Source: JACQFZ01 sp036381895 (GTDB lineage: Bacteria > Pseudomonadota > Gammaproteobacteria > Acidiferrobacterales > Sulfurifustaceae). From it: DNA of 64,000 bases. The first letter of the stretch is position 1. Each line of letters begins with the position of its first letter. Under the pieces are notes generated by a model. It was not told where the DNA came from, ran no database searches, and saw nothing but the letters and a program-made list of their open reading frames with translations. Both the position numbers and the translations under genes were made by a program. The stretch covers positions 61,019-125,018 of the forward strand of contig DASVBY010000055.1 of the NCBI GenBank assembly GCA_036381895.1, written 5' to 3'. Below are positions 35,956-42,907 of the stretch, piece after piece.

Positions 35956-36375
35956 GTGGCTATCAAGGCGTATAAGAAACCGCGCAAGCTCGATCAGGCG
36001 CGCTTCTACGAGATCCCACCGGAGCAGCGCGAAGCAGTCACCAAAGCCTTCGCGCTGCAACTGTTCGTCCGCCCGCTCATGCGCCACTTCAAGCGCATGT
36101 CGAATGACGACTGGGAAGCTGTGCGCGCGATCTACAAGCGCTCCGTGCCGTTCCAGCGTGCGCGCAGCGTGGTGGGCTTGCAAGCCAAGGAGCGGTTCAA
36201 AAGGAAAGGCGAGGCGACCCGCAACCGGATCGCAGAGCTGTTCCAGCAGTACAAGCCGCGGTACTCCGCGCACGAAATCCCTGCGCTGATCGCGAAGCAA
36301 ATGCGCATGACGAGCACGCACGTCAACCGAGTGCTCCGCAGCCTCGGCCTCAAGAAGCGCCGCCAAGACCAATAA
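35956..36375 (+). CDS. HTH-containing protein of the element
   Basis: This 139-residue basic protein has a helical N-terminal half (PPEQREAVTKAFALQLFVRP, MRHFKRMSNDDWEAVRAIYK). The C-terminal helix-turn-helix is YSAHEIPALIAKQMRMTSTH with VNRVLRSLGLKKRR. It starts at GTG 35956 with GGAGGG five bases upstream. It is probably a DNA-binding regulator or replication accessory; I do not recognise a named family. The phased TGCGAC repeats and an inverted repeat lie just downstream. Confidence 0.65.
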   Translation: MAIKAYKKPRKLDQARFYEIPPEQREAVTKAFALQLFVRPLMRHFKRMSNDDWEAVRAIYKRSVPFQRARSVVGLQAKERFKRKGEATRNRIAELFQQYKPRYSAHEIPALIAKQMRMTSTHVNRVLRSLGLKKRRQDQ

Positions 36376-36469
36376 CCGCGCCGCGCGTGCACCAAGCAGG
36401 CGCGCATCGTGGCGCCTGCTGTGCCCGCTTTGCCCCTACCCCTAACCCTGCCCCCACCGGCGCACCGCT

Positions 36470-36518
36470 TGCGACCGGCGTGCGACGCCCTGCGACGCCC
36501 TGCGACCACGTTTGCGAA
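36470..36518 (+). repeat. Helically phased TGCGAC repeats (iteron-like)
   Basis: TGCGAC occurs at 36470, 36481, 36491 and 36501, with a degenerate copy TGCGAA at 36513. Spacings of 11, 10, 10 and 12 bases place all copies on one face of the helix. They lie in the 251-base gap before the regulator/primase operon, so they may bind an initiator or a repressor. Confidence 0.6.
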
Positions 36519-36554
36519 CCGTTGGCCACGCTAAAGCGTAGCACCAGCAAAAAT

Positions 36555-36583
36555 CTGAACATTTAGCTGCGCTGAATGTTCAG
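36555..36583. promoter_or_regulatory. Inverted repeat, candidate operator
   Basis: CTGAACATT (36555-36563) and AATGTTCAG (36575-36583) are perfect 9-base arms, 11 bases apart. They lie 44 bases before the MerR/AlpA-like gene at 36627. The position and symmetry fit an operator for one of the two HTH proteins. Confidence 0.6.
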
Positions 36584-36626
36584 TTCGGCATGTACGGTTG
36601 CCTGCGCATGGACAGGAGGCAGTCAC

Positions 36627-36827
36627 ATGCCTACTAAGCAGGCAACCCTCTACGGCATTTCAGACGCTGCCCGCGCGGCTGGTGTCGCGGAGAGCACCCT
36701 ACGGCGCTACGACCGCCAAGGCGTGATCTCCGTGATTCGCGATTCGACGGGAAAGCGCCTGTTCACCCCGGAAGAGATCGAAAAGGCGCGCCAGCATCGG
36801 GCGCGCAGCCGGCGTGCGTCGGACTGA
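36627..36827 (+). CDS. MerR/AlpA-like HTH protein
   Basis: This 66-residue protein is essentially one winged-helix MerR-type domain (LYGISDAARAAGVAESTLRR, YDRQGVISVIRDSTGKRLFT, PEEIEKA). It resembles AlpA/excisionase-like regulators of P4-type elements and small MerR-like regulators. AGGAGG precedes ATG 36627. Its 3' end overlaps the next ORF by 14 bases, so it heads the primase operon. Confidence 0.75.
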   Translation: MPTKQATLYGISDAARAAGVAESTLRRYDRQGVISVIRDSTGKRLFTPEEIEKARQHRARSRRASD

Positions 36828-36993
36828 CAACACCCGCAATCGCGCCGCTTCGAAGCGCGCGGAGCCGCCGGCCGAGCTGCTGCCGTTCCTCGACGCGCTG
36901 GCCGAGCTGCTCGCGGACGACCTCGAACGCGAGCAGGCCGAAGCGGAACAACGGCAACAGCAACACCAACCCAAAGACGGAGGAACGCCATGA
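36814..36993 (+). CDS. Small acidic protein of the primase operon
   Basis: This 59-residue ORF begins at GTG 36814 inside the end of the MerR-like gene and ends with a TGA that overlaps the next ATG (36990). It reads PPAELLPFLDALAELLADDL, then a Glu/Gln-rich end. The start resembles short proteins seen beside AlpA-like genes and primases in other elements, from memory. High third-position GC supports coding. Function unknown. Confidence 0.65.
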   Translation: MRRTDNTRNRAASKRAEPPAELLPFLDALAELLADDLEREQAEAEQRQQQHQPKDGGTP

Positions 36994-37190
36994 CCGACAA
37001 CAGCGCCACACCCCGCCGCGGGAAAGCAAACCGCGAGCACTTAGAGCGACGGCTTATGGAGCGGATTATGGACCGGTGCGAGGACGACACGGCGGAGCGC
37101 GATGAGGTGTCGCGGCGAGCCTTTGAGCGGTGCCGCGCAAGCGCGCGGAAATGGCGCAAAGAGGCGGAGAGCGAAAAAGGAGCGCCATGA
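36990..37190 (+). CDS. Small charged protein of the primase operon
   Basis: This 66-residue hydrophilic, probably helical ORF is rich in Arg and Glu (HLERRLMERIMDRCEDDTAE). It is coupled by four-base ATGA overlaps at both ends. ACGGAGGAACGCC precedes its ATG. No family recognised. Confidence 0.6.
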   Translation: MTDNSATPRRGKANREHLERRLMERIMDRCEDDTAERDEVSRRAFERCRASARKWRKEAESEKGAP

Positions 37191-37510
37191 CCGCCGTCAT
37201 CATCGACTTAGCACCCGCGGCGGCCCGTGCGCGTACCCAGATCAGACGGCGCTGGCGCCGCCGGTGCGCAGCGGCAGGCGTCGTCGACTTCGAAACGGCG
37301 GCGGCCCGCGTGCTAGCACAACGACAGTACGCGGAGCAACGGCTTCGACTCATAAAGCTGGCCGAGCGCGAGCGCCGCCGCGTAGAGCGCCGCCGCGCGG
37401 CCAAGAAAAAGCAGCGCGAACGGGTTTACCGAAAGAAGCAGAAGTACCTGCGCGCCAAACGGCGCGAGGCTGCCTACCTAGAAGCGCAACGGAAAGACAA
37501 TGGCGAATAA
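37187..37510 (+). CDS. Basic coiled protein of the primase operon
   Basis: This 107-residue protein is extremely Arg/Lys/Ala-rich from about residue 50 onward (AERERRRVERRRAAKKKQRE), predicting one long basic helix. The N-terminus (MTAVIIDLAPAAARARTQIR) is less charged. It starts in an ATGA overlap and its end overlaps the primase start by 11 bases. It probably binds nucleic acid. No family recognised. Confidence 0.6.
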   Translation: MTAVIIDLAPAAARARTQIRRRWRRRCAAAGVVDFETAAARVLAQRQYAEQRLRLIKLAERERRRVERRRAAKKKQRERVYRKKQKYLRAKRREAAYLEAQRKDNGE

Positions 37511-39524
37511 ACACCTTCCAAAACCCGCACGCGCCTATCTGGCCGCGCGCGGCCTCAGCGACACGGACGCGCAGCGCCATCGCATGGCGTACATCGAGGC
37601 GAGCGGCTTTCAGGGGCTGCCGCGCTTGCGCATTCCGTACTTTGATCTTCAGGGGCGAGCGGTCGACTTTTACCGGGAGCGCATTCTGGGCGCGAGCAAG
37701 CAGCGGTTCACGCAGCCGGCAGGTAGGTCTCCGCGCCTGTTCCTCTCACCAGCGGTGAAATGGTCAGTGGTGGCGAAGGACGCGGGCGTTGAAGTGTACA
37801 TCACGGAAGGCGAAGTGAAGGCGGCCTGCGCCTGCAAGCGTGGCATCCCGACCATCGGCCTCGGAGGGGTCGACAACTGGCGCGAGAGCAGCACGCGGCT
37901 TCCCATTTCCGACTTCGACCTGTTCCTGTGGCGCGGCCGCCCCGTGGTGCTGGTGTACGACAGCGACTGGGACACGAACGCGAACATACGGGGTGCCGAG
38001 TATCGGCTCGCGTCCGAACTGCGCCGCCGTGGCGCGCTCGTTCGCGTGGTCCGGCTTCCCGCCGGTGGCAATGGCGCCAAGCAAGGACTCGACGACTACC
38101 TTGTGGCGCACGGCGCTAAGGCATTTGGCAAGCTGCCCCGCGTTGAGCCCATCCAGATCGAACGAAACACCGACTACGGCAACGCGCAGCGCCTCGTGGC
38201 CCTCCATGGGAGCGATTTGCGATACGTGGCCCTGGGCTGGCACGTATGGGACGGCAGCCGTTGGCGGCTGGACCCGAGCGGCAGCGAAGTGATGCGCCGC
38301 GCGAAGGACACCGTGCGCCATATGTACGACGCGGCATCGCACGATACCAGTGAAGAGCGGCGCAAGAAGCTTGCCGCGTGGGCGCTCGCCTCGGAGAACG
38401 GCCAACGCCTGCGCGAAATGATCCGACTGGCCGAGTCCGAACCGGGCATCGCCGCCACGGCGGACGACTTCGACCGCGATACGTGGCTGTTCAACGTGCA
38501 GAACGGCACCATTGACCTGCGCACCGGCAAGCTGCACGCACCACGCCGCGAGGATCTGATTACGCGCCAAGCGCCGGTGCACTTCGACCCGAAGGCGAAG
38601 TGCCCGCGCTGGCTCGCGTTTCTGGAGCGCATCCTGGCGGGCGACCGCGAGCTAATCGGCTTCCTGCAGCGCGCCGCCGGCTCGACGCTGAGCGGCGAAA
38701 CCATGGACAAGGCGCTGTTCTTCATGTACGGCGCGGGCGGCAACAACGGCAAGTCCACGTTCATCGAAACGGTGGGCGCCCTGTGCGGCGACTACGCGCA
38801 CAAGACCCGCGCCGAAGTGTTCATGGCGCACAAGCGCGACGGCGAAAGCGCCTCGCCCGCCCGCATGAAGCTGCGCGGCGCACGGCTCGTTTTCGCCTCG
38901 GAGCTCTCCGATCAGCAACGCTTCGACGATGCCTTCATCAAGGACGTTACGGGCGGTATCGACCGCCTCAGCGCGCGCGATCTGCACAAGCCGGTCATTG
39001 AGTTCAAGCCGCAGTTCAAGCTGTGGCTGTACGGCAACCACAAGCCCCAAATGCGCGGCGACGACGCGGCGCTCTGGTCGCGGGTTCACGTGATTCCGTT
39101 CGAAGTCTCGATACCCAAAGCAGAGCAAGAGCGCCGGCTGCCCGACCAGTTGGCGGCCGAGCGCTCGGGCATCCTCAATTGGTTGCTTGCCGGGTGCCTT
39201 GCATGGCAGCGCGATGGACTGCGCCCGCCGCCGCGCGTGATGGCGGCGACCGCCGAATACCGAGATGAGATGGACGTTGTCGGGCAGTTCCTAGAGGAGC
39301 ACTGCAAGAGCACCAAAAACCCGAAGGAGTACGCAAAGCTCAGCGTCCTTTACGACCGCTATCAGCATTGGTGCCGGCACGCGGGCGTGGGCGCGATCAA
39401 GAAGTCGAAGCTCGTTAACCGCCTGCGCGACCGCGGGCATCGAACCGACATCGGGCGCAGCAACGTACGCGTCGTCGTTGGGCTGGCGCTGCGCGTAATC
39501 GGGAGGGCGCCGGAGGCCGGTTAA
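37500..39524 (+). CDS. P4-type primase-helicase (DUF3854/toprim-like plus D5 helicase)
   Basis: This 674-residue replication protein has an N-terminal primase/toprim-like part with VYITEGEVKAACACKRGIPT (acidic Glu near residue 103) and VVLVYDSDWDTN (near 150). A D5-N domain follows, then the superfamily 3 helicase with Walker A FFMYGAGGNNGKSTFIETVG (GKS near residue 417), Walker B region ARLVFASELSD, and sensor LWLYGNHKPQM. The C-terminal winged-helix region is typical of phage P4 alpha-type proteins. It should start replication of the excised element. Palindromic repeats begin at its stop codon. Confidence 0.9.
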   Translation: MANKHLPKPARAYLAARGLSDTDAQRHRMAYIEASGFQGLPRLRIPYFDLQGRAVDFYRERILGASKQRFTQPAGRSPRLFLSPAVKWSVVAKDAGVEVYITEGEVKAACACKRGIPTIGLGGVDNWRESSTRLPISDFDLFLWRGRPVVLVYDSDWDTNANIRGAEYRLASELRRRGALVRVVRLPAGGNGAKQGLDDYLVAHGAKAFGKLPRVEPIQIERNTDYGNAQRLVALHGSDLRYVALGWHVWDGSRWRLDPSGSEVMRRAKDTVRHMYDAASHDTSEERRKKLAAWALASENGQRLREMIRLAESEPGIAATADDFDRDTWLFNVQNGTIDLRTGKLHAPRREDLITRQAPVHFDPKAKCPRWLAFLERILAGDRELIGFLQRAAGSTLSGETMDKALFFMYGAGGNNGKSTFIETVGALCGDYAHKTRAEVFMAHKRDGESASPARMKLRGARLVFASELSDQQRFDDAFIKDVTGGIDRLSARDLHKPVIEFKPQFKLWLYGNHKPQMRGDDAALWSRVHVIPFEVSIPKAEQERRLPDQLAAERSGILNWLLAGCLAWQRDGLRPPPRVMAATAEYRDEMDVVGQFLEEHCKSTKNPKEYAKLSVLYDRYQHWCRHAGVGAIKKSKLVNRLRDRGHRTDIGRSNVRVVVGLALRVIGRAPEAG

Positions 39525-39613
39525 CTTGGTTAACCAACTTGGTGAAATTTCTCTAAGGCGATCTACTAAGAAAAATTTCACTAACTTGGTTAACCAAGTT
39601 AACCACATTAACC
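39519..39613. repeat. GGTTAACC palindrome cluster, candidate replication origin
   Basis: Two copies of TTGGTTAACCAA (39526-39537 and 39586-39597) lie within larger inverted arms, 39527-39550 and 39573-39596, which pair at 22 of 24 positions around a 22-base loop. The second copy is an 18-bp perfect palindrome AACTTGGTTAACCAAGTT. Further half-sites GGTTAA/TTAACC lie at 39519, 39599 and 39608. The stretch is AT-rich against its surroundings and starts at the primase stop codon. Confidence 0.65.
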
Positions 39614-39685
39614 ATACCGGCCCGGCGCGCAGAGATTGACCCATGTCCTCGCCTCATCGAGGGCTTCGGCCTCAACGAGGACCAC

Positions 39686-40078
39686 GTGCGCAAGCTGCGC
39701 CGCGAGAAGGGCGCACCCGTGCACGACTTCGAGGCGTTCGCGAAGTGGCGCTACCCCAACCTCGTTATCGCGTACCGGCGGCGCTGGCACGGCGCAGCCG
39801 CCCGGCGTGCGGCGCGTTGGCAGGCGCAGTTCCTGCTCGATTGCTACAAGCGCGGCTTCGACCGCCTGCCGCCCGGCGACCGCGACCCGTACGGCGAGCG
39901 CGCCGACGAGTACCTCGACATCTGGCGCCGTTGGATGGCGCAGAAGTTTAAGCGGCAGTTGAAGCCGCATGCGTGGCCAAGAGCGGCGCGCGAGCTGCGC
40001 GTAATCGCCTACGCCCGGGCGCGGCATCGGGTGCCCGGGCAAAATGCCCGCGAGCGGCATACTGGTTACGGCAGTTAA
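39686..40078 (+). CDS. Unknown protein of the element
   Basis: This ORF of at least 130 residues starts at GTG 39686, but the frame is open further upstream (reads EIDPCPRLIEGFGLNEDH), so the true N-terminus may be earlier. Tryptophan- and arginine-rich segments include FAKWRYPNLVIAYRRRW, FLLDCYKRGFDRLPPGDRDP and YLDIWRRWMAQKFKRQL. Codon use with high third-position GC supports this frame over the overlapping one from 39643. No family recognised. It lies between the origin-like repeats and the capsid gene. Confidence 0.6.
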   Translation: MRKLRREKGAPVHDFEAFAKWRYPNLVIAYRRRWHGAAARRAARWQAQFLLDCYKRGFDRLPPGDRDPYGERADEYLDIWRRWMAQKFKRQLKPHAWPRAARELRVIAYARARHRVPGQNARERHTGYGS

Positions 40079-40083
40079 CCAGT
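40061..40083. promoter_or_regulatory. Inverted repeat upstream of the capsid gene
   Basis: ACTGGTTA (40061-40068) and TAACCAGT (40076-40083) are perfect 8-base arms with a 7-base spacer, ending just before the AGGAG ribosome site of the capsid gene. The half-site GGTTA/TAACC is shared with the origin-like cluster at 39519-39613. Confidence 0.55.
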
Positions 40084-40098
40084 ACAGGAGCACAACGC

Positions 40099-41088
40099 AT
40101 GTCAACCAATAAGGATCGCCCCCTAAGCTTCGTGCGCCTCATCCTCGGGCTCCAGCAGGATCGGCTCGACGGCGAAGAGCGCGAGCTACTGGAAGAGTAC
40201 GCACACCGCGCGGGGGTGCCGTTCGACCCGCACCGGCCGGTCGTGCCCTTCGCCGCGCTGCGCGCCCTCACCAAGGCGTCCGCGCCTGCCGGCGGCTACG
40301 TCGTCGGTACCGAAACGCAGAATGCAGTGGACGTGCTGCGCCCATACTCGGTCACCGCGCGCGCGGGCATCATCATCGAAACCGGGCTGGTCGGCGATCA
40401 GGTGGTGCCGAAGGTCACGGAAAAGAGCACGGCGCAGTGGCTCGACATCGAGACGCAGCAGGTTACGCCGAGCGCGCCGACGCTCGCCGAGGTGCCGCTT
40501 ACTCCCAAGATGGTGGGCGACGTGGTGCGCTTCAGCCGCCGGCTGGCCACTCAGGCGAACGCCGAGGCCTTCGTGCGGCGCGAGCTGCTGCGCACCATCG
40601 GGACGGCCATTGACCAAGCGGTGCTGAACGGCAGCGGCGCAAGCGGCGAGCCGAGAGGGCTCCTGCAGACGGCCGGGGTCAGCACCGAAACGGGAACCGA
40701 CCTCGGCCACGCGGGCGCAGCGGCGATGAAGCGCAAAGTTGCCGATGCGAACGCGCCGGACGAGGCGATCAGCTACATCGGCACGCCCGCCGTGCGCGAA
40801 CTGCTGGAGACGCGCGAGCGCGCCGCGGGTTCCGGCTTTGTCTGGGATAACGACCGCGTCGCCGGCCGCCCCGCCCGGGTTACGACCGACCTGCCCGCCG
40901 CGACACTGGTCGCCGGTGCGTGGGAGGCCATCTACCTCGGCATCTGGGGCGACGGCTTCGTGCTCGAGATCAACCCGTTCGATCCGGAGGGCTTCAAGAT
41001 CGGGCGCATCGAGGCGCGGGTGCTGGTTGCGTGCGACGTTGCCGTGCTGCACCCGGCGGCGTTCTGCAAGTCGGCGGCCATTACCTAA
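40099..41088 (+). CDS. HK97-fold phage major capsid protein
   Basis: This 329-residue protein has a short helical N-terminal segment (about 60 residues, shorter than the usual delta/scaffold domain). The mature shell fold follows: GGYVVGTETQNAVDVLRP near residue 65, then VPKVTEKSTAQWLDIETQQV, LTPKMVGDVVRFSRRLATQA, RRELLRTIGTAIDQAVLNGS and GASGEPRGLLQT. The end is the typical RIEARVLVACDVAVLHPAAF. AGGAG precedes ATG 40099. No prohead protease gene is adjacent. It should build the particle shell or reshape a helper capsid; which one cannot be read from sequence. Confidence 0.88.
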   Translation: MSTNKDRPLSFVRLILGLQQDRLDGEERELLEEYAHRAGVPFDPHRPVVPFAALRALTKASAPAGGYVVGTETQNAVDVLRPYSVTARAGIIIETGLVGDQVVPKVTEKSTAQWLDIETQQVTPSAPTLAEVPLTPKMVGDVVRFSRRLATQANAEAFVRRELLRTIGTAIDQAVLNGSGASGEPRGLLQTAGVSTETGTDLGHAGAAAMKRKVADANAPDEAISYIGTPAVRELLETRERAAGSGFVWDNDRVAGRPARVTTDLPAATLVAGAWEAIYLGIWGDGFVLEINPFDPEGFKIGRIEARVLVACDVAVLHPAAFCKSAAIT

Positions 41089-41102
41089 GCGAGGGAGCAA
41101 GC

Positions 41103-41354
41103 ATGAACTTCCAAAACCGATTCACGAACTGGCTCACGCACCAAGCGACCGAGGCCGCCGAGCGGGACCGCGTTGCGTTCCTAAACACGGCACAGCCGCG
41201 TAATGACGCCCGCCTGCTTGCACCGACGCGCGTGCGCGTGCTGCGCCCCTTTATGGTGAACGGCGCACCTGTGAAGGTGAACGAAATCGTTACGCTCGAA
41301 CGCCACGAGGCGCTGTCGCTGCGCGCGCTCGGGCGCTGCGAGCTTACGGAGTAA
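41103..41354 (+). CDS. Small protein downstream of capsid, possible head component
   Basis: This 83-residue ORF starts 14 bases after the capsid stop. The second half (TRVRVLRPFMVNGAPVKVNE, IVTLERHEALSLRALGRCEL) looks like the small beta-rich domains often encoded in phage head modules. The N-terminal half is helical. A decoration or head-completion role is inference from position and general look. Confidence 0.55.
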   Translation: MNFQNRFTNWLTHQATEAAERDRVAFLNTAQPRNDARLLAPTRVRVLRPFMVNGAPVKVNEIVTLERHEALSLRALGRCELTE

Positions 41355-41373
41355 GCCCAAGGTGCTCGCCTTG

Positions 41374-41582
41374 CGTCAGGCCACGTTACGGCCATCGGCC
41401 AGTGCCTCTCCTTGCTGGCGGTGCCCCTCGACCCGCGTGTGCGTTGCCGTTGCCGTCTCCTGCACGCGGAGCACGGGGCTTCTCCACTCCCACGTCAGGC
41501 CACGTTACGGCCATCGGCCCGGTTCCGCGAAACCGGGTGGCGCCCCTCGACCCGCGCGCTACCTCCGCGCGGAGCACGGGGC
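41374..41582 (+). repeat. Duplicated hairpin-rich repeat (119-bp period)
   Basis: CGTCAGGCCACGTTACGGCC plus ATCGGCC occurs at 41374-41400 and 41493-41519. GCCCCTCGACCCGCG occurs at 41423 and 41542. Both pairs are exactly 119 bases apart. CGCGGAGCACGGGGC occurs at 41465 and 41568, 103 bases apart, so the second unit carries a 16-base deletion. The last two blocks of each unit can pair (GCCCC..CCGCG with CGCGG..GGGGC) into an interrupted stem. The array fills most of the 252-base non-coding gap before the terminase-like gene. Confidence 0.75.
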
Positions 41583-41606
41583 ACCTCATTGCTAAGAAGG
41601 TGAACG

Positions 41607-42197
41607 ATGAAGCGCAAAACAAACCGCAGAACGAATCGCGGGTCCTTGCCGAGCTCCTCGCCCGCGGGTGCGCAGCGGCGCGGGATTTTGCTAGGCGCAG
41701 ACGCCCCAAAGGGCCTTAATAACCGGCCCGCGCCGCGCTTGTGGACGGTAGCGCGCCTTGCGCGCGAGCTACATATGCACCACGAGACCGTCGCCCGGCG
41801 CCTGCGCGATGTCGAACCCTGCGCCCGGGACGGCAAGTCCGAGTATTACCGGCTGGCCGACGCGCTGCCCGCCATCTACGCCGGGCTGGATGAGCAGAGC
41901 AAGGCGCTGGCGCAGCGCACCCGGTACGACGCCGCGCGGGCCGCCAAGATCGAGCACGAGGTGCGCCGGCTGCGCGCGCAGCTCGTCCCCGCCGGGCAGG
42001 TCGAGACGCAGTGGGAGCGCATGCGCGAGATTGCCCAAAAGGCGCTGCTCGCCATCATTGCGCAGGCCGCGCCGAAGGCGCTGCTTTGCACCACGTTTGC
42101 CCAGGTGCGTGAGCTGCTCGACGCCGAAGTGCGCCGGGCGCTGGCGCAGCTAGGGTCGCCCGCCACGGCCAAGCGCGTACTCCGGAGTCGCTCGTAG
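41607..42197 (+). CDS. Nu1/DUF1441-like small terminase subunit
   Basis: This 196-residue protein has a basic N-terminal tail, a winged HTH (LWTVARLARELHMHHETVAR with RLRDVEPCARDGKSEYYRLA) and a long helical segment (RYDAARAAKIEHEVRRLRAQ, LVPAGQVETQWERMREIAQK). It ends in an oligomerisation-like helix. This layout is that of DUF1441/Nu1-type small terminases that recognise the packaging site. No large terminase gene is present. Such a protein could redirect a helper phage motor to this element's DNA. AAGGTG precedes ATG 41607. Confidence 0.7.
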   Translation: MKRKTNRRTNRGSLPSSSPAGAQRRGILLGADAPKGLNNRPAPRLWTVARLARELHMHHETVARRLRDVEPCARDGKSEYYRLADALPAIYAGLDEQSKALAQRTRYDAARAAKIEHEVRRLRAQLVPAGQVETQWERMREIAQKALLAIIAQAAPKALLCTTFAQVRELLDAEVRRALAQLGSPATAKRVLRSRS

Positions 42198-42228
42198 CGC
42201 CTCGTTTTTGAGTCGCTTCCTAAGGGCC

Positions 42229-42258
42229 TTGGTGTAATATTAATATGAATATTAAAAT
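42229..42258 (+). promoter_or_regulatory. Promoter with operator in its spacer
   Basis: TTGGTG-N18-TAAAAT. The spacer is filled by an AT-only inverted repeat, TAATATT (42235-42241) and AATATTA (42248-42254), whose second arm overlaps the -10. The design suggests a repressed promoter for the gene at 42332. The 133-base gap has no other feature. Confidence 0.55.
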
Positions 42259-42331
42259 AGGCCCCATGCCGCCGGCACACCACGGGACCGATTGGCGGCC
42301 CGGCCGAAGCGGCGCAAAGGGGTAACAAACG

Positions 42332-42619
42332 ATGACTACAGCAGCGAACAGCATTGCCAAGAAGGGCGCCAAGAAGGCGGCGAAACAGGCGCGGCACGGC
42401 CTCGACGACAGCCAGAAAATCACGGTACTGAAGAAGGACAACCCGCACCGTGAGGGCACCATCCAGTTCAACGTGTTCGAGGCGATCAAGTCGTCGAAGA
42501 CGGTGGGCGACTTCGTGAAGACGGTGTCCAAGAAGAAGCTGCTGCACGACGGCACCCGCCCGCACGCTATCACAGCGTTGCGGCTACGGATGAACGACGG
42601 CGTGGTGAAGGTTCACTAG
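42332..42619 (+). CDS. Small lysine-rich protein
   Basis: This 95-residue protein has a Lys/Ala N-terminus (IAKKGAKKAAKQARHGLDD), then a compact segment KITVLKKDNPHREGTIQFNV, FEAIKSSKTVGDFVKTVSKK and a final beta-like AITALRLRMNDGVVKVH. Similar short bacterial and phage proteins exist, but I know no function. Likely DNA-binding. AAAGGGG precedes the ATG. A long hairpin terminator follows. Confidence 0.6.
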   Translation: MTTAANSIAKKGAKKAAKQARHGLDDSQKITVLKKDNPHREGTIQFNVFEAIKSSKTVGDFVKTVSKKKLLHDGTRPHAITALRLRMNDGVVKVH

Positions 42620-42633
42620 GCGGCGCCCTGCGG

Positions 42634-42672
42634 CTGCGCACCCCGCCCCCACTGCCCGGGCGGGGTGCGCAG
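42634..42672 (+). terminator. 15-bp hairpin
   Basis: CTGCGCACCCCGCCC (42634-42648) pairs perfectly with GGGCGGGGTGCGCAG (42658-42672) around a 9-base loop, 15 bases after the stop of the lysine-rich gene. No U-run. Confidence 0.65.
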
Positions 42673-42725
42673 TGCGGACTCGCTGGAAGCCGAAGGCTAT
42701 CATCGTTACTAAAGGGGCACATACC

Positions 42726-42905
42726 ATGAGAGTGGGACGCCGCGAACTGATGCCGCTGTACCTGCGGCCCGAGCAGAAGACAGCACTGGAGAAGCTGAGC
42801 AAGGCGACGGGCAAGCCGCAGCAGGTGCTTGCGCGCGAGGGCATCGATTTGCTGTTGGCAGAGTATGGAACGCGAACGAAGAAGCAGAGAAAGGCGGGGA
42901 GGTAG
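42726..42905 (+). CDS. Ribbon-helix-helix-like small protein
   Basis: This 59-residue protein reads RRELMPLYLRPEQKTALEKL then SKATGKPQQVLAREGIDLLL, matching the strand-helix-helix pattern of CopG/Arc-type repressors. It may be a repressor of the element, perhaps acting at the AT-rich operator near 42235; that link is a guess. The membrane-protein gene starts two bases after its stop. Confidence 0.65.
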   Translation: MRVGRRELMPLYLRPEQKTALEKLSKATGKPQQVLAREGIDLLLAEYGTRTKKQRKAGR

Positions 42906-42907
42906 GT

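Noticed and set aside
36421..36460. C-rich runs (CCCCTACCCCTAACCC) as a structured element
   Set aside because: Too short and irregular to support a defined motif; noted only as part of the regulatory gap.
39643..39951. ORF in the alternative frame with ATG at 39643
   Set aside because: Codon third positions and the amino-acid make-up favour the frame starting at 39686. This one is mostly Arg/Pro/Ala, as expected of a shadow.
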